Positions 10,494-22,868 of a DNA stretch of 64,000 nt are shown here, piece by piece; positions within the stretch are counted from its first letter, which is position 1, and every line of letters starts with the position of its first letter. A program made the translations under genes and the position numbers. Where the stretch lies: the NCBI RefSeq assembly GCF_963576675.1, contig NC_088911.1, positions 81,435,256 to 81,499,255 of the forward strand, written 5' to 3'. The notes under the pieces are model-generated. The model ran no database searches, was not told the DNA's origin, and saw nothing but the letters and a program-made list of their open reading frames with translations. This stretch comes from Euphorbia lathyris (taxonomy: Eukaryota; Streptophyta; Magnoliopsida; Malpighiales; Euphorbiaceae).

Positions 10494-11416
10494 AATTTTT
10501 TTCTTATTATTGAATTAGTGTCGTGTTCGTGTCATATCAATTATCGAGTTGATATGAAATGAGTCAACTCTAACTCAACTAAAAAAAATTGTGTTATAAC
10601 TATATATTAACCAAATTGGGTTAGTAATTTTGTATTGTGCTTTCGGATCATATGTAATTTTACTATGTACATATGTTAATGATGTCATTTAAAAATATAG
10701 TAGGATATAGTAATAGTTCTAAATAATTTAAGTCGTTTTTGGATTAGCAGTTTAACTATGACCATCCAAAAATCCGCTAATATATCATTTTAGTTCGTTT
10801 AATGTGTTTATAAGCCGCATGCAAAAATATGGAAGGTTCAAGCCATTTTTGCAATTAGTAATTGTAATTTTATTACGTTTACTAATTAAATGAAATATAA
10901 ACACATTAGAGAATATGATAATAATTTTAAATATTCATGACATTTTCGAGTTAGCAGGTCAACACCAATTCAACCCTAAAATTTATGTATCACTTTTCTC
11001 TCAACTAAAAAATTACTCCTTACCTACTAAACTAAATTCAAACACTATAATTACATATCGAGTAATCGATCGCGTATAAATTTATCATTCCTAGGTTGTT
11101 ATTGGTAAGATACATATAGGAACAAAAGATAGAAATAAGGTTTAACTATGAAGTTTTAATTTTTTTTAAATGACTCGTCGATGAACAACGATTGTTTCAT
11201 TAAGTTGAACCTCGGCTCATCTAATGTCCTGGTTCTGCCACTACTGCTATATAATAGAAAATTTGAATGAACTAACTTGACAATTATTAAACTGTCATAT
11301 CAGACATTTCCAAACATATTAATTTGTCGATAAACTGAAGTAGTTTTGCACATTTTTGTGGTTATTATTTCTAACTATATTAGTAACATAGTAAACATTT
11401 TAGACACTTTGACAAA
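10494..11416. other. AT-rich spacer, unit B
   Basis: Nothing recognisable. It matches 5410-6339. Confidence 0.6.
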
Positions 11417-11750
11417 AGAGAGAGAGAGAGAGAGAGAGAGGTGGAATGGTTAAGAAGCAAACGGAGAAGAGAATTTGACGAAGGGAAAATCAATCAGTGA
11501 CAGGTCTCACTACACTGATAAACAGGCTGAAAGAGAACGGTGGAGATCGGCAACAAGACTTCATCAGCAGCGGCAATCTGAGTGAGGCAATCGGAGTGAC
11601 GGAAAATGGAGGAGGGAGATGGAGAACGTGTTTTGCCGTGAAAGAGAGTTTTTATTTGATGAGCTGTTATAAGTGAAGGACATGTGTCATTTAGTATATG
11701 GAAGGTTCTTTTAGTGAGTTGGAGGACTAGGACCTTCCTATAAATTCCCC
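11417..11750 (-). other. GA tract and minus-strand leader-like segment, unit B
   Basis: A fuller version of 6340-6658: GA tract at 11417-11441, then a less AT-rich stretch ending at a TATA-like string. No recognised protein. Confidence 0.35.
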
Positions 11751-12510
11751 ACCTAATATAGGATCATTATATATGATCAAACGGGGGGCAATCATAACTT
11801 GATACAGAAACTACATAATAACTATAAATCTAGCCATGCTTTTTGTCATTATATATGGTCAAACGATGGGTAATCATGACTCGATATAAACGTATTAAAT
11901 AGAAAAAAAAAACTATGAGTTATGCTTAAATGTTCGAAGATGAAAAAAGTATTTCATTGTGGTATTAATACCAAACCACTTCAAAAAAAAACTGTAATGT
12001 CATTTGCCTTTATAAAAAGGGTCAAATATATGAATATCATAATTAAGTACAAAATGACAACTAAGTCATATCACTAAATTTAATTCTTAATATGTCATTA
12101 TTCTCTCTATATATTATGATTTTATACCATAATTTAAAAATTATAGATTCAAATTCAGAAATTATAAACCTTAGAAAATATATTCTAGACTTCTAATTTA
12201 TAAACTCTAATCCTTGAAATATATTAAAAGTACTGATTTTACTAGTTTCTTATAATCCAAAATTATAACTTGTCATAGTTGTAAATAGTTTTTAAAATAT
12301 GAATTTTCTGGGTAATTTTCCCTTATAAAAATGTCATTAACCACATTCAATTCACTCTTAAACAAATTGATTTTTCCAATTTTTTTCTTACTATTAACTC
12401 TTCCAATTCTTTTCTTAAAAAAAACCCTTCCAAATCTTGTCTTTTGTTCTATAATATCACTAACAATTTTTACATTTAAAAAAATAACTAACAATTTATA
12501 AAAAAAAGAA
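11751..12510. other. AT-rich spacer before MITE, unit B-C
   Basis: No gene is seen. It contains the left member of the direct repeat that brackets the MITE, and ends in the TSD AAAAAAGAA. Confidence 0.6.
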
Positions 12511-13090
12511 GAGTTAAGATGCAAAAATACCCCTAACGTTTTGGGCCAGGAGCAATTTTATCCCTGACGTCTAAAATGGTGCAATTTTACCCCTAACGTT
12601 GGAAGTCAAGAGCAATTTTACCCCTAACGTTGGAAGTCATGAGCAATTTTACCCCTAACGTTAATAAATTGGGTCGATTTGAGAAATAATTCATCAAACT
12701 GTCTTCTCGCTCATGAATCTTGTTATCTACACTTCATATGTGTGTTATTTTATCAGTAACAAATCACAAACATTCATTGGAATTTGAAAAAAATAAAAAA
12801 ATATACTGTCTTTTTTGTACGGATTAGATAAAAAAAATTCTAAAAATCCACCGAATTTATAAATATTAATCTCAAATTCTATTATTAAATTATAAAAAAT
12901 ATGAAATGCTTTTTTAGACGAATTATTATGCAATTGGTGCAGAATAATGAATAAAAATATCTGTATTTTATAATAGTGTCTGAAATTGACCAAATTTATC
13001 AACGTTAGGGGTAAAATTGCACCATTTTAGACGTTAGGGGTAAAATTGCTCCTAGCCCAAAACGTTAGGGATATTTTTGCACCTTAACCC
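12511..13090. mobile_element. Mutator-like MITE (upstream of copy C)
   Basis: A complete 580-bp copy of the 7420-7999 element, with long TIRs and AAAAAAGAA on both sides. Confidence 0.8.
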
Positions 13091-14086
13091 AAAAAAGAAT
13101 TATCATTTTTCTAACAGCATGCCACATCATCAAAATCCCATCAAATCCAATTACCTTTTTTTTTCTTACGATTAAACTCTTCCAATTCATACCTTTTGTC
13201 ATATAATATCACTAACAATTTTTACATTTAAAAAAAAATGTTCTGTTTGTGAGAGCATGCAACATCATCAAAATGGCATCTAAAATTCTCTTCTAATCTT
13301 CTTTCTGTTTCTGTTATTATATGTAATATAGATTTCATGATTTATATAATATGTACTTATATGTTGTTTGATAGAAATAAAAATTAAGTGCTGAAAAAAT
13401 ATAAAATTAAATACTGAATTTTAAATACCGAATATAAACAATTAGTTGATAATACAAACACACGTGAATTACCTTAAAAAAGCACATTTAAATTAAATAA
13501 GTGCTTAATTTTTAATTTAAATGATTAGATGAGTTATCAAACAAGGTATTGGCCTAAAATTTCAATTGGGTTTAATAACCGTATGTTCTTATCTAATTGA
13601 TTCAATAACCTGTCCAGTTACAATCAATATCTCTATAATCTCGTCTAATTGCATTGGATAACCCAAAAATTCAACTGTCCCGTGAACTTTCAAAATTTCC
13701 TAATTTGTTGTCTATTTATCACATTCTTTTGATACGTGACGAGCATTTTGAGACATGACGGAGCGTGTCTTCCATTTTCAGCATGCAACAAATTTTATTA
13801 AGAATTATGAGGTTATTAGATACAATACGTGGGATCATTTGTAACTTTTAGAAATTCAGATGTTGCCCCTATACTCCAAAACTTTCCCTCCACTCTGAAC
13901 TTTTTATTTGTTGAGTCATATCCTCTGCACATAATAATTAAGATACTATATTTGCCATTTTATACAACTTAGCACATGACCTGTGTATGGTAACCAAATT
14001 AGCTATAAATTACACCCCTCTTCTCTCTTGCTCTCTCTTCAGATTATCAAAAAAAGACACAAATTCAATTTTCAAACCCTGAATCT
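13091..14086 (+). promoter_or_regulatory. Upstream flank and promoter of copy C
   Basis: Conserved upstream region with paired TGACG boxes near 13737 and 13756, and a TATA box at 14003-14010. Confidence 0.6.
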
Positions 14087-14215
14087 ATGGCTGGATATTG
14101 GTGGAATTCCAACAATCTTCCTACAAGCACGTACGCCGGCGCTCCACAAATCGCCTGTCGAATTTCTAACCAGGTTTTTGTGAGCACTGAAGCTTTTCTT
14201 CATGAGCTGTTATAA
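14087..14215 (+). pseudogene. Zinc finger gene copy C, truncated by a 2.55-kb deletion
   Basis: Only codons 1-39 remain. After CAT (H39) the sequence jumps to the downstream leader segment (GAGCTGTTATAAG), adding three codons before TAA at 14213-14215, for 42 residues in all. Both gene and flank have AT at the break, so about 2 nt of microhomology. Copy I shows the undeleted arrangement: bases 47991-50545 (2555 bp) are what C has lost. C27 is already Ser (CRIS in place of CRIC), as in copy I. With one ligand gone and both histidines deleted, no finger can form. The promoter is intact. Confidence 0.85.
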
Positions 14216-14293
14216 GTGAAGGACATGTGTCAATTAGTATATGGAAGGTTCTTTTAGTGAGTTGGAGGACCGGGACCTTCCTATAAATTCCCC
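14204..14293 (-). other. Remnant of the minus-strand leader-like segment
   Basis: The last 90 bp of the segment seen at 11417-11750, joined directly to copy C by the deletion. It keeps the TATA-like string. Confidence 0.5.
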
Positions 14294-15060
14294 ACCTAAT
14301 ATAGGATCATTATATATGAGCAAACGGAGGGCAATCATAACTTGATACAGAGACTACATAATAACTATAAATCTAGCCATGCTTTTTGTCATTATATATG
14401 GTCAAACGATGGGTAATCATGACTCGATATAAACGTATTAAATAGAAAAAAAAACTATGAGTTATGCTTAAATGTTAGAAGATGAAAAAAGTATTTCATT
14501 GTGGTATTAATACCAAACCACTTCAAAAAAAAAAAAAAACTCTAATGTCATTTGCCTTTATAAAAAGGGTCAAATATATGAATATCATAATTAAGTACAA
14601 AATTACAACTAAGTCATATCACTAAATTTAATTCTTAATATGTCATTATTCTCTCTATATATTATGATTTTATACCATAATTTAAAAATTATAGACTCAA
14701 ATTCAGAAATTATAAACCTTAGAAAATATATTCTAGACTTCTAATTTATAAACTCTAATCCTTGAAATATATTAAAATACTGATTTTACTAGTTTGATAT
14801 AATCCAAAATTATAACTTGTCATAGTTGTAAATAGTTTTTAAAATATGAATTTTCTGGGTAATTTTCCCTTATAAAAATGTCATTAACCACATTCAATTC
14901 ACTCTTAAACAAATTGATTTTTTCAATTTTTTTCTTACTATTAACTCTTCCAATTCTTTTCTTAAAAAAAACCCTTCCAAATCTTGTCTTTTGTTCTATA
15001 ATATCACTAACATTTTTTACATTTAAAAAAATAATAACTAACAATTTATAAAAAAAAGAA
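14294..15060. other. AT-rich spacer before MITE, unit C-D
   Basis: No gene. Conserved with the other pre-MITE spacers. Includes an A-run near 14526 and the direct repeat member near 14925-15030. Confidence 0.6.
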
Positions 15061-15863
15061 GAGTTAAGATGCAAAAATACCCCTAACGTTTTGGGCCAGG
15101 AGCAATTTTATCCCTGACGTCTAAAATGGTGCAATTTTTACCCCTAACGTTGGAAGTCAAGAGCAATTTTACCCCTAACGTTGGAAGTCATGAGCAATTT
15201 TACCCCTAACGTTAATAAATTGGGTCGATTTGAGAAATAATTCATCAAACTGTCTTCTCGCTCATGAATCTTGTTATCTACACTTCATATGTGTGTTATT
15301 TTATCAGTAACAAATCACAAACATTCATTGGAATGTGAAAAAAATAAAAAAAAATTTTACCACTAACGTTGGAAGTCAAGAGCAATTTTACCCCTAACGT
15401 TGGAAGTCATGAGCAATTTTACCCCTAACGTTAATAAATTGGGTCGATTTGAGAAATAATTCATCAAACTGTCTTCTCGCTCATGAATCTTGTTATCTAC
15501 ACTTCATATGTGTGTTATTTTATCAGTAACAAATCACAAACATTCATTGGAATGTGAAAAAAATAAAAAAATATACTGTCTTTTTTGTACGGATTAGATA
15601 AAAAAAAAATTCTAAAAATCCACCGAATTTATAAATATTAATCTCAAATTCTATTATTAAATTATAAAAAATATGAAATCCTTTTTTTAGACGAATTATT
15701 ATGCAATTGGTGCAGAATAATGAATAAAAATATCTGTATTTTATAATAGTGTCTGAAATTGACCAAATTTATCAACGTTAGGGGTAAAATTGCACCATTT
15801 TAGACGTTAGGGGTAAAATTGCTCCTAGCCCAAAACGTTAGGGATATTTTTGCACCTTAACCT
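15061..15863. mobile_element. Mutator-like MITE with a 219-bp internal duplication (upstream of D)
   Basis: Same element and TSD as elsewhere, but 803 bp long. The stretch from TAACGTTGG at 15145 is repeated from 15364, an offset of 219 bp. The duplicate covers the minisatellite and part of the centre. Copy J's element (51403-52205) has the same duplication with the same offset, which ties D and J together. Confidence 0.8.
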
Positions 15864-16851
15864 AAAAAAGAATTATCATTTTTCTAAGAGCATGCCACAT
15901 CATCAAAATCCCATCAAATCCAATTACCTTTTTTTTTTCTTACGATTAAACTCTTCCAATTCATACCTTTTGTTCTATAATATCACTAACAATTTTTACA
16001 TTTAAAAATAATGTTCTGTTTGTAAGAGCATCATCAAAATGGCATCTAAAATTCTCTTCTAATCTTCTTTCTGTTTCTGTTATTATATGTAATATAGATT
16101 TCCTGATTTATATAATCTGTACTTATATGTTGTTTGATAGAAATAAAAATTAAGTGCTGAAAAAATATAAAATTAAATACTGAATTTTAAATACCGAATA
16201 TAAACAATTATTTGATAATACAAACACACGTGAATTACCTTAAAAAATCACATTTAAATTAAATAAGTGCTTAATTTTTAATTTAAATGATTAGATGAGT
16301 TATCAAACAAGGTATTGGCCTAAAATTTCAATTGGGTTTAATAACCCTATGTTCTTATCTAATTGATTCAATAACCTGTCCAGTTACATTCAATATCTCC
16401 ATAATCTCGTCTAATTGCATTGGATATCCCAAAAATTCAACTGTCCGGTGAACTTTCAAAATTTCCTAATTTGTTGTCTATTTATCACATTCTTTTGATA
16501 CGTGACGAGCATTTTGAGACATGACGGAGCGTGTCTTCCATTTTCAGCATGCAACAAATTTTATTAAGAATTATGAGGTTATTAGATACAATACGTGGGA
16601 TCATTTGTAACTTTTAGAAATTCAGATGTTGCCCCTATACTCCAAAACTTTTCCTCCACTCTGAACTTTTTATTTGATGAGTCATATCATCTGCACATAA
16701 TAATTAAGATACTATATTTGCCATTTTATACAACTTAGCACATGACCTGTGTATGGTAACCAAATTAGCTATAAATTACACCCCTCTTCTCTCTTGCCCT
16801 CTCTTCAGATTATCAAAAAAAGACACAAATTCAATTTCAAACCCTGAATCT
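15864..16851 (+). promoter_or_regulatory. Upstream flank and promoter of copy D
   Basis: Conserved promoter with TATA box at 16769-16776. One base is missing from the leader (TTC run before AAACCCTG), which puts the upstream ATG at 16753 in frame with the gene. That ATG lies before the TATA box and is unlikely to be used. Confidence 0.6.
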
Positions 16852-17367
16852 ATGACTGGATATTGGTGGAATTCCAACAATCTTCCTACAAGCACGTACG
16901 CCGGCGCTCCACAAATCGCCTGTCGAATTTGTAACGAGGTTTTTGTGAGCACTGAAGCTTTTCTTCATCACATCGAAATTCACATGTCTACCGATCATGA
17001 TGGTTCTTCTGTTTCTACCTCCAGAAGGATGCAGCAGCCACCACCGTCTCTTAATGCTTCCGGTAGTGGCTTGAGCCGTCTCTCCGGTCAAAGAAACAAC
17101 TTCAGTTTTCCCATTCCAAATGTTTACAGTACTATGTTTAATCTGAATCCTAATCAGTTTATTCATCCCCGGCCAGCCCCAGACATGTACTCTCCTTTTC
17201 CAACTGTGAGGAATAACTACGGGTTTGGGTCACAAAGTTTCCCTATCCCTTTTCAGGCTCCGAGGAAATTCACCCAACCATTTCTTCAGCAGCTGGAGAA
17301 ACCCTTGATCCCTATTTCTGATTCTGATTCTGAGTTTGAAGTGCTAGACTTGAACTTGAAGCTGTAG
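16852..17367 (+). CDS. Single C2H2 zinc finger / EAR-motif protein, copy D (intact)
   Basis: The predicted protein has 171 residues, with intact finger ligands C24, C27, H40 and H44 and C-terminal DLNLKL. Differences from copy E include A2T, G5W, Q29E, A56T, G72S, P98L and A108P. I chose the ATG at 16852 because it matches the start of all other copies and follows the TATA box by 76 nt. An in-frame ATG 99 nt earlier would add 33 residues but lies upstream of the TATA box. The role should be as for copy A, a nuclear EAR repressor. It is nearly identical to copy J, differing in the protein at residue 98 (Leu here, Pro in J). Confidence 0.85.
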   Translation: MTGYWWNSNNLPTSTYAGAPQIACRICNEVFVSTEAFLHHIEIHMSTDHDGSSVSTSRRMQQPPPSLNASGSGLSRLSGQRNNFSFPIPNVYSTMFNLNPNQFIHPRPAPDMYSPFPTVRNNYGFGSQSFPIPFQAPRKFTQPFLQQLEKPLIPISDSDSEFEVLDLNLKL

Positions 17368-18210
17368 AGCAGTATAAAGATCAGGGTTTTGTTCAGGACA
17401 ATACCTAACCCTAACTATGGCTATGGTTAGGTTCGATGTATTTTTATTTCAATGAAACAATAAATATTATAATCAGAAAAAGAAAATATATGTAAGACTT
17501 TTTTAAAACATTGCTTTTTTTTCCTTTCTGAGTTCACAGTTTTTTATGCTATGAATTCAATCTATTTTGTCTCCTTTAATTACCAATTTTTGTCATTTGA
17601 TTATCAAATTAAATCTTTTTTTTTTCAAAAATCTACCTAGTGAAGTAATTTAATTTATTGACATAAAGGCTAAATTTCACTTTAATATTTTATGAAAAGT
17701 ATATAAATTTTATAAATTTACTCCTAACCTTTTCAAGTAAAATCAATTTTAATCATTTTTTTTTCTTTTTATTCAAAAAGCTACCTAGTGAAGTAATTTA
17801 ATTTATTGACATAATGGCTAAATTCCTCTCTAATATTTTCTGAAAAGTACATATTTGACTCTAACATATGAAATTGTATAAATTTATTAGTAACCTTTTC
17901 AAGCAAAATCAATTTTAATTTTTTTTTTCTTTCAAAAATCTACCTAGTGAAGTAATTTAATTTATTGGGATAAAAGCGAAATTTGTTACGCGCATTTTCA
18001 GAAAAATATAGATTCGACTCTAACATATGAAATGGTATATATTTACTCCTAACTATTTTAAGCAAAATCAATGTTACTTGTCCAGGGGCAGAACTCCATA
18101 GGGGGATAGTCCTTGAAATTTATTTCAAAATAATTTTCAAGCCCACTTTGTCAAAGAGTGAAAGACATGAAGAGGGGTTGTTGTAGATGTGATAATTATT
18201 GAATTTTTTT
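17368..18210. repeat. 3' flank of copy D: hairpin, polyA signal, triple repeat
   Basis: The UTR hairpin is at 17403-17432 with one inner mismatch (TAAC opposite GCTA). AATAAA follows. The triple repeats run from about 17625 to 18085. Confidence 0.6.
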
Positions 18211-18348
18211 TACTGTATTCCAGGAGTAATACACCAATCAGTCAAAATAATTGTACATACCACTTCATGGGAGATGATTTGTGTAAGGAAAAAAATGTAC
18301 ATGTGACATTAATTGATTTGTTAGGTGTATTACTCCTAGAGTATTCTA
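18211..18348. mobile_element. Small MITE (unit D)
   Basis: Same element and site as 5272-5409. Confidence 0.55.
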
Positions 18349-19325
18349 AATTTTTTTCTTATTATTGAGTTAGTGTCGTGTTCGTGTCATATCAATTATC
18401 TAGTTGATATGAAATGAGTCAACTCTAACTCAACTCAAAAAAATTTGTGTTATAACTATATATTAACCAAATTGGGTTAGTAATTTTGTATTGTGCTTTC
18501 GGATCATATGTAATTTTACTATGTACATATGTTAATGATGTCATTTAAAAATATAGTAGGATATAGTAATAGTTCTAAATAATTAATGTCGTTTTTGGAT
18601 TAGCAGCTTAACTATGACCATCCAAAAAAATTTGTGTTATAACTATATATTAACCAAATTGGGTTAGTAATTTTGTATTGTGCTTTCGGATCATATGTAA
18701 TTTTACTATGTACATATGTTAATGATGTCATTTAAAAATATAGTAGGATATAGTAATAGTTCTAAATAATTAATGTCGTTTTTGGATTAGCAGCTTAACT
18801 ATAAACACATTAGAGAATATGATAATAATTTTAAATATTCATGACATTTTCGAGTTAGCAGGTCAACACCAATTCAACCCTAAAATTTATGTATCACTTT
18901 TCTCTCAACTAAAAAATTACTCCTTACCTACTAAACTAAATTCAAACACTATAATTACATATCGAGTAATCGATCGCGTATAAATTTATCATTCCTAGGT
19001 TGTTATTGGTAAGATATATAGGAATAAAAGATAGAAATAAGGTTGAACTATGAAGTTTTAATTTTTTTTAAATGACTCGTCGATGAACAACGATTGTTTC
19101 ATTAAGTTGAACCTCGGCTCATCTAATGTCCTGGTTCTGCCACTACTGCTATATAATAGAAAATTTGAATGAACTAACTTGACAATTATTAAACTGTCAT
19201 ATCAGACATTTCCAAACATATTAATTTGTCGATAAACTGAAGTAGTTTTGCACATTTTTGTGGTTATTATTTCTAACTATATTAGTAACATAGTAAACAT
19301 TTTAGCCACTTTGACAAAAAAAAAG
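18349..19325. repeat. Spacer with a 187-bp tandem duplication, unit D
   Basis: The AAATTTGTGTTATAAC phrase at 18441 recurs at about 18628, an offset of 187 bp. The second copy stops at about 18802 and is joined to AAACACATTAGAG, so roughly 140 bp present in other units is missing. No gene is seen. Confidence 0.7.
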
Positions 19326-19653
19326 TGAGAGAGAGAGAGAGAGGTGAAATGGTTAAGAAGCAAACGGAGAAGAGAATTTGACGAAGGGAAAATCAATCAG
19401 TGACAGGTCTCACTACACTGATAAACAGGCTGAAAGAGAACGGTGGAGATCGGCAACAAGACTTCATCAGCAGTCGCAATCTGAGTGAGGCAATCGGAGT
19501 GACGGAAAATGGAGGAGGGAGATGGAGAACGTGTTTTGCCGTGAAAGAGAGTTTTTATTTGATGAGCTGTTATAAGTGAAGGACATGTGTCAATTAGTAT
19601 ATGGAAGGTTCTTTTAGTGAGTTGGAGGACCGGGACCTTCCTATAAATTCCCC
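19326..19653 (-). other. GA tract and minus-strand leader-like segment, unit D
   Basis: As at 11417-11750. The GA tract is at 19326-19343. No recognised protein. Confidence 0.35.
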
Positions 19654-20419
19654 ACCTAATATAGGATCATTATATATGATCAAACGGGGGGCAATCATAA
19701 CTTGATACAGAGACTACATAATAACTATAAATCTAGCCATGCTTTTTGTCATTATATATGGTCAAACGATGGGTAATCATGACTCGATATAAACGTATTA
19801 AATAGAAAAAAAAACTATGAGTTATGCTTAAATGTTAGAAGATGAAAAAAGTATTTCATTGTGGTATTAATACCAAACCACTTCAAAAAAAAAAAAACTC
19901 TAATGTCATTTGCCTTTATAAAAAGGGTCAAATATATGAATATCATAATTAAGTACAAAATTACAACTAAGTCATATCACTAAATTTAATTCTTAATATG
20001 TCATTATTCTCTCTATATATTATGATTTTATACCATAATTTAAAAATTATAGACTCAATTTCAGAAATTATAAACCTTGGAAAATATATTCTAGACTTCT
20101 AATTTATAAACTCTAATCCTTAAAATATATTAAAAGTACTAATTTTACTAGTTTGATATAATCCAAAATTATAACTTGTCATAGTTGTAAATAGTTTTTA
20201 AAATATGAATTTTCTGGGTAATTTTCCCTTATAAAAATGTCATTAACCACATTCAATTCGCTCTTAAACAAGTTGATTTTTCCAATTTTTTTCTTACTAT
20301 TAACTCTTCCAATTCTTTTCTTAAAAAAAAATCCTTCCAAATCTTGTCTTTTGTTCTATAATATCACTAACAATTTTTATATTTAAAAAAATAATAACTA
20401 ACAATTTATAAAAAAAGAA
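19654..20419. other. AT-rich spacer before MITE, unit D-E
   Basis: No gene. Ends with the TSD AAAAAAGAA at 20411-20419. Confidence 0.6.
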
Positions 20420-20576
20420 GAGTTAAGATGCAAAAATACCCCTAACGTTTTGGGCCAGGAGCAATTTTATCCCTGACGTCTAAAATGGTGCAATTTTACC
20501 CCTAACGTTGGAAGTCAAGAGCAATTTTACCCCTAACATTGGAAGTCAGGAGCAATTTTACCCCTAACGTTAATAA
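20420..20576. mobile_element. Left arm of Mutator-like MITE, unit E
   Basis: Left TIR and 31-bp minisatellite of the same MITE, interrupted at 20576 by the LTR element. The bases AATAA (20572-20576) are the left target duplication. Confidence 0.85.
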
Positions 20577-22868
20577 TGTCACACCCGACCCTAAACGGCA
20601 TCGGGTGTGAAGGAAAGATAACACAACGATCTATGAATTTGACTCTAATTGAAAACTAATTATTACAAGTACCATAAATTGTGAGCATAATCTTATAATT
20701 GAAGGTAGGCAACAAATCCAGAAAAATGTATAATCATGTATAATCAACCATCTCATATGCTAATTCTAATTCTTTTTGAAAAATATTAGCTAAATATTGT
20801 CGTTATTAACGAATACAACACAATAAATAGATATTTTCCCATCACTATATATCTTTATATTAGGTCCGAAGAAATTAACTTAGGGCTCTGATACCAAAAT
20901 GTCACACCCGACCCTAAACGGCATCGGGTGTGAAGGAAAGATAACACATATCTATGAATTTGACTCATAAATTTTAACTTAGATAAAAAATTTATTTAAC
21001 TATTTGGCTTGGACTTGATCATTTTATCAAGCTTCCTACGTATCCCGAACGTTTTTTTTAACTTTTCATCCGGGAATCAAAACCACGTAGTTCTACCTAT
21101 TTTAAATTATCTAGATATAGTTTGATTTTATAAGCACAAATTAAATACTTTAAATTAATATAATTAACAAACTAAAAAAATAGTTATTAGTTTATTTATA
21201 GACTAGACCACAATCAATAATTACTTGTTCGAGCACTTTTACTTAACAATTATTGTAGAACAATCGCATCATCGCTAACATAAATTAAACGCACACACTA
21301 ACCCATATTCAGTCAGTCATCTTTAAATTAATTTTATGTAAACATCATCCTTATTCGTATTTTTATAATGCACACACTACCAAACAAGATCATACCATTA
21401 AGATATGATGCTACGCGTGTACACATGTGGTTTCGTTCAACTCAGTAGAAATAACCGTTGATTTGATATTAGTTATGATCATAAAATAGTGAATAGCTTA
21501 GCTACCTTTTCCCCAAAATCTGAACCATTAACAATTCTATCACTGGCATTTCCTATCAAAAGAATCATTCCAAACGACTTAATCAAAGTCTAACCCGACT
21601 CTGATTACTGAACAAATCACTCAAAACCAACTCAATAACGAAACAACTCTTTTTATTACGGAATCAAGAAAATGTCCCTAATCTGCAAAAAGCCGAGAAA
21701 ATCAGCATAGGAGGCCATCTTCCTCATTCCTATTTTAATACGAACCCCGGGTGGACAACCCCAAAAACCAGTGCTCTCAGTTCGAAGAACTCAGACAATC
21801 ACAACATATATAGGCAACTTGAAGTAAAAATTTCAGAACAAGAGAAATCATGAACAAAAACCCATAACGAAAAGATTTTACATTTGAAAATCTTATTGCA
21901 TGTATAAAATCCAACCATTAAGAGTCTGTGGAAAACCAACAGTAACCACATACACACGAAAGAATTCAGACCTCCGCTAAACACTCCTGGAAGCAGAGAT
22001 CAAAATCAGTTATTCCGTTTCCCAGAATTGAAAGTCGAAAAACCTACCAGGAAGTGTCCCAATTTGACGGAACCAAGCAGAATTTCAGAGAATCCGTTCG
22101 ATAATGGTGAAAAGAATGACAGTTTGAATCGCCGGTGACTGTATAGTGAGGAAGAAAAAGATGAAAGGGGTTGTGAAGAGTAGACAATGGTGAAAAGAGA
22201 AGCTTTCTCTCTCTCTCTTTCTCTCCCTTCTCCCTTCTGCGATCCCCCCCTTCTTAAATTCTAGCAACTTCCCTTCCTTATGTACACATTTCCCTCACTT
22301 AATTAATTCTAGGACCTTCTATATCTTCCTCCCATTATTTAAATTAGAGTTAGAAAATTATTATTAGGTTTTACTAGACATGAAATTTATATTCTTTTAT
22401 AAAATATATTATTTGATTAAATAAAAATGGTAATCTGTTAAAAAAAATGAAATAATAATGGTAGTAACTTGTAATATGAAATTATCATTAGTATATGGTA
22501 GTATAAGAAAACAAATTAAATGTATCATTAATAATATCGGATTATAAAATTTGAAAGGGTATATTTTTCTTTAATTAAAAGGAATTTCCAAAATTCTAAT
22601 TTAACCTCCAATTCTTGTAATTCGTGTAATTAAACCTCATTTATTACATTTTTATACCTATTTGTTACTTATTATTTCGATTAAAAGATTAGTCTGACAC
22701 TGTTATCTCGGGTCTAATCGAATTAAATGATGTTTTCGAAATGTTATTTCGAAAAATAATTCAAATTGATATGTAATTTTCTTTGATTTTAATCATATAC
22801 TTAAAATACTATCTATTGAAATCAATTTTCATAAAATAATAATAATAAAACTAGACACTGACGTGACA
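20577..22868 (-). mobile_element. LTR retrotransposon deletion derivative nested in the MITE, unit E
   Basis: On the minus strand the order is a full LTR (22868-20900), the primer binding site (20896-20885), about 240 bp of interior, then only the final ~69 bp of the 3' LTR (about 20645-20577). The join at about 20645 has roughly 2 nt of shared sequence. The element is flanked by AATAA on both sides (20572-20576, 22869-22873), so this is an authentic insertion followed by internal deletion. No coding capacity remains. It shows the original site of the LTRs also present in A, G and K. Confidence 0.85.

Noticed and set aside
12273..12524. 83-residue Lys/Phe-rich minus-strand frame spanning spacer and MITE edge
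   Set aside because: It crosses a transposon boundary and is AT-driven low complexity.
12745..13002. 85-residue minus-strand frame in the MITE centre
   Set aside because: Low-complexity Phe/Ile-rich frame inside a non-autonomous element, broken in other copies.
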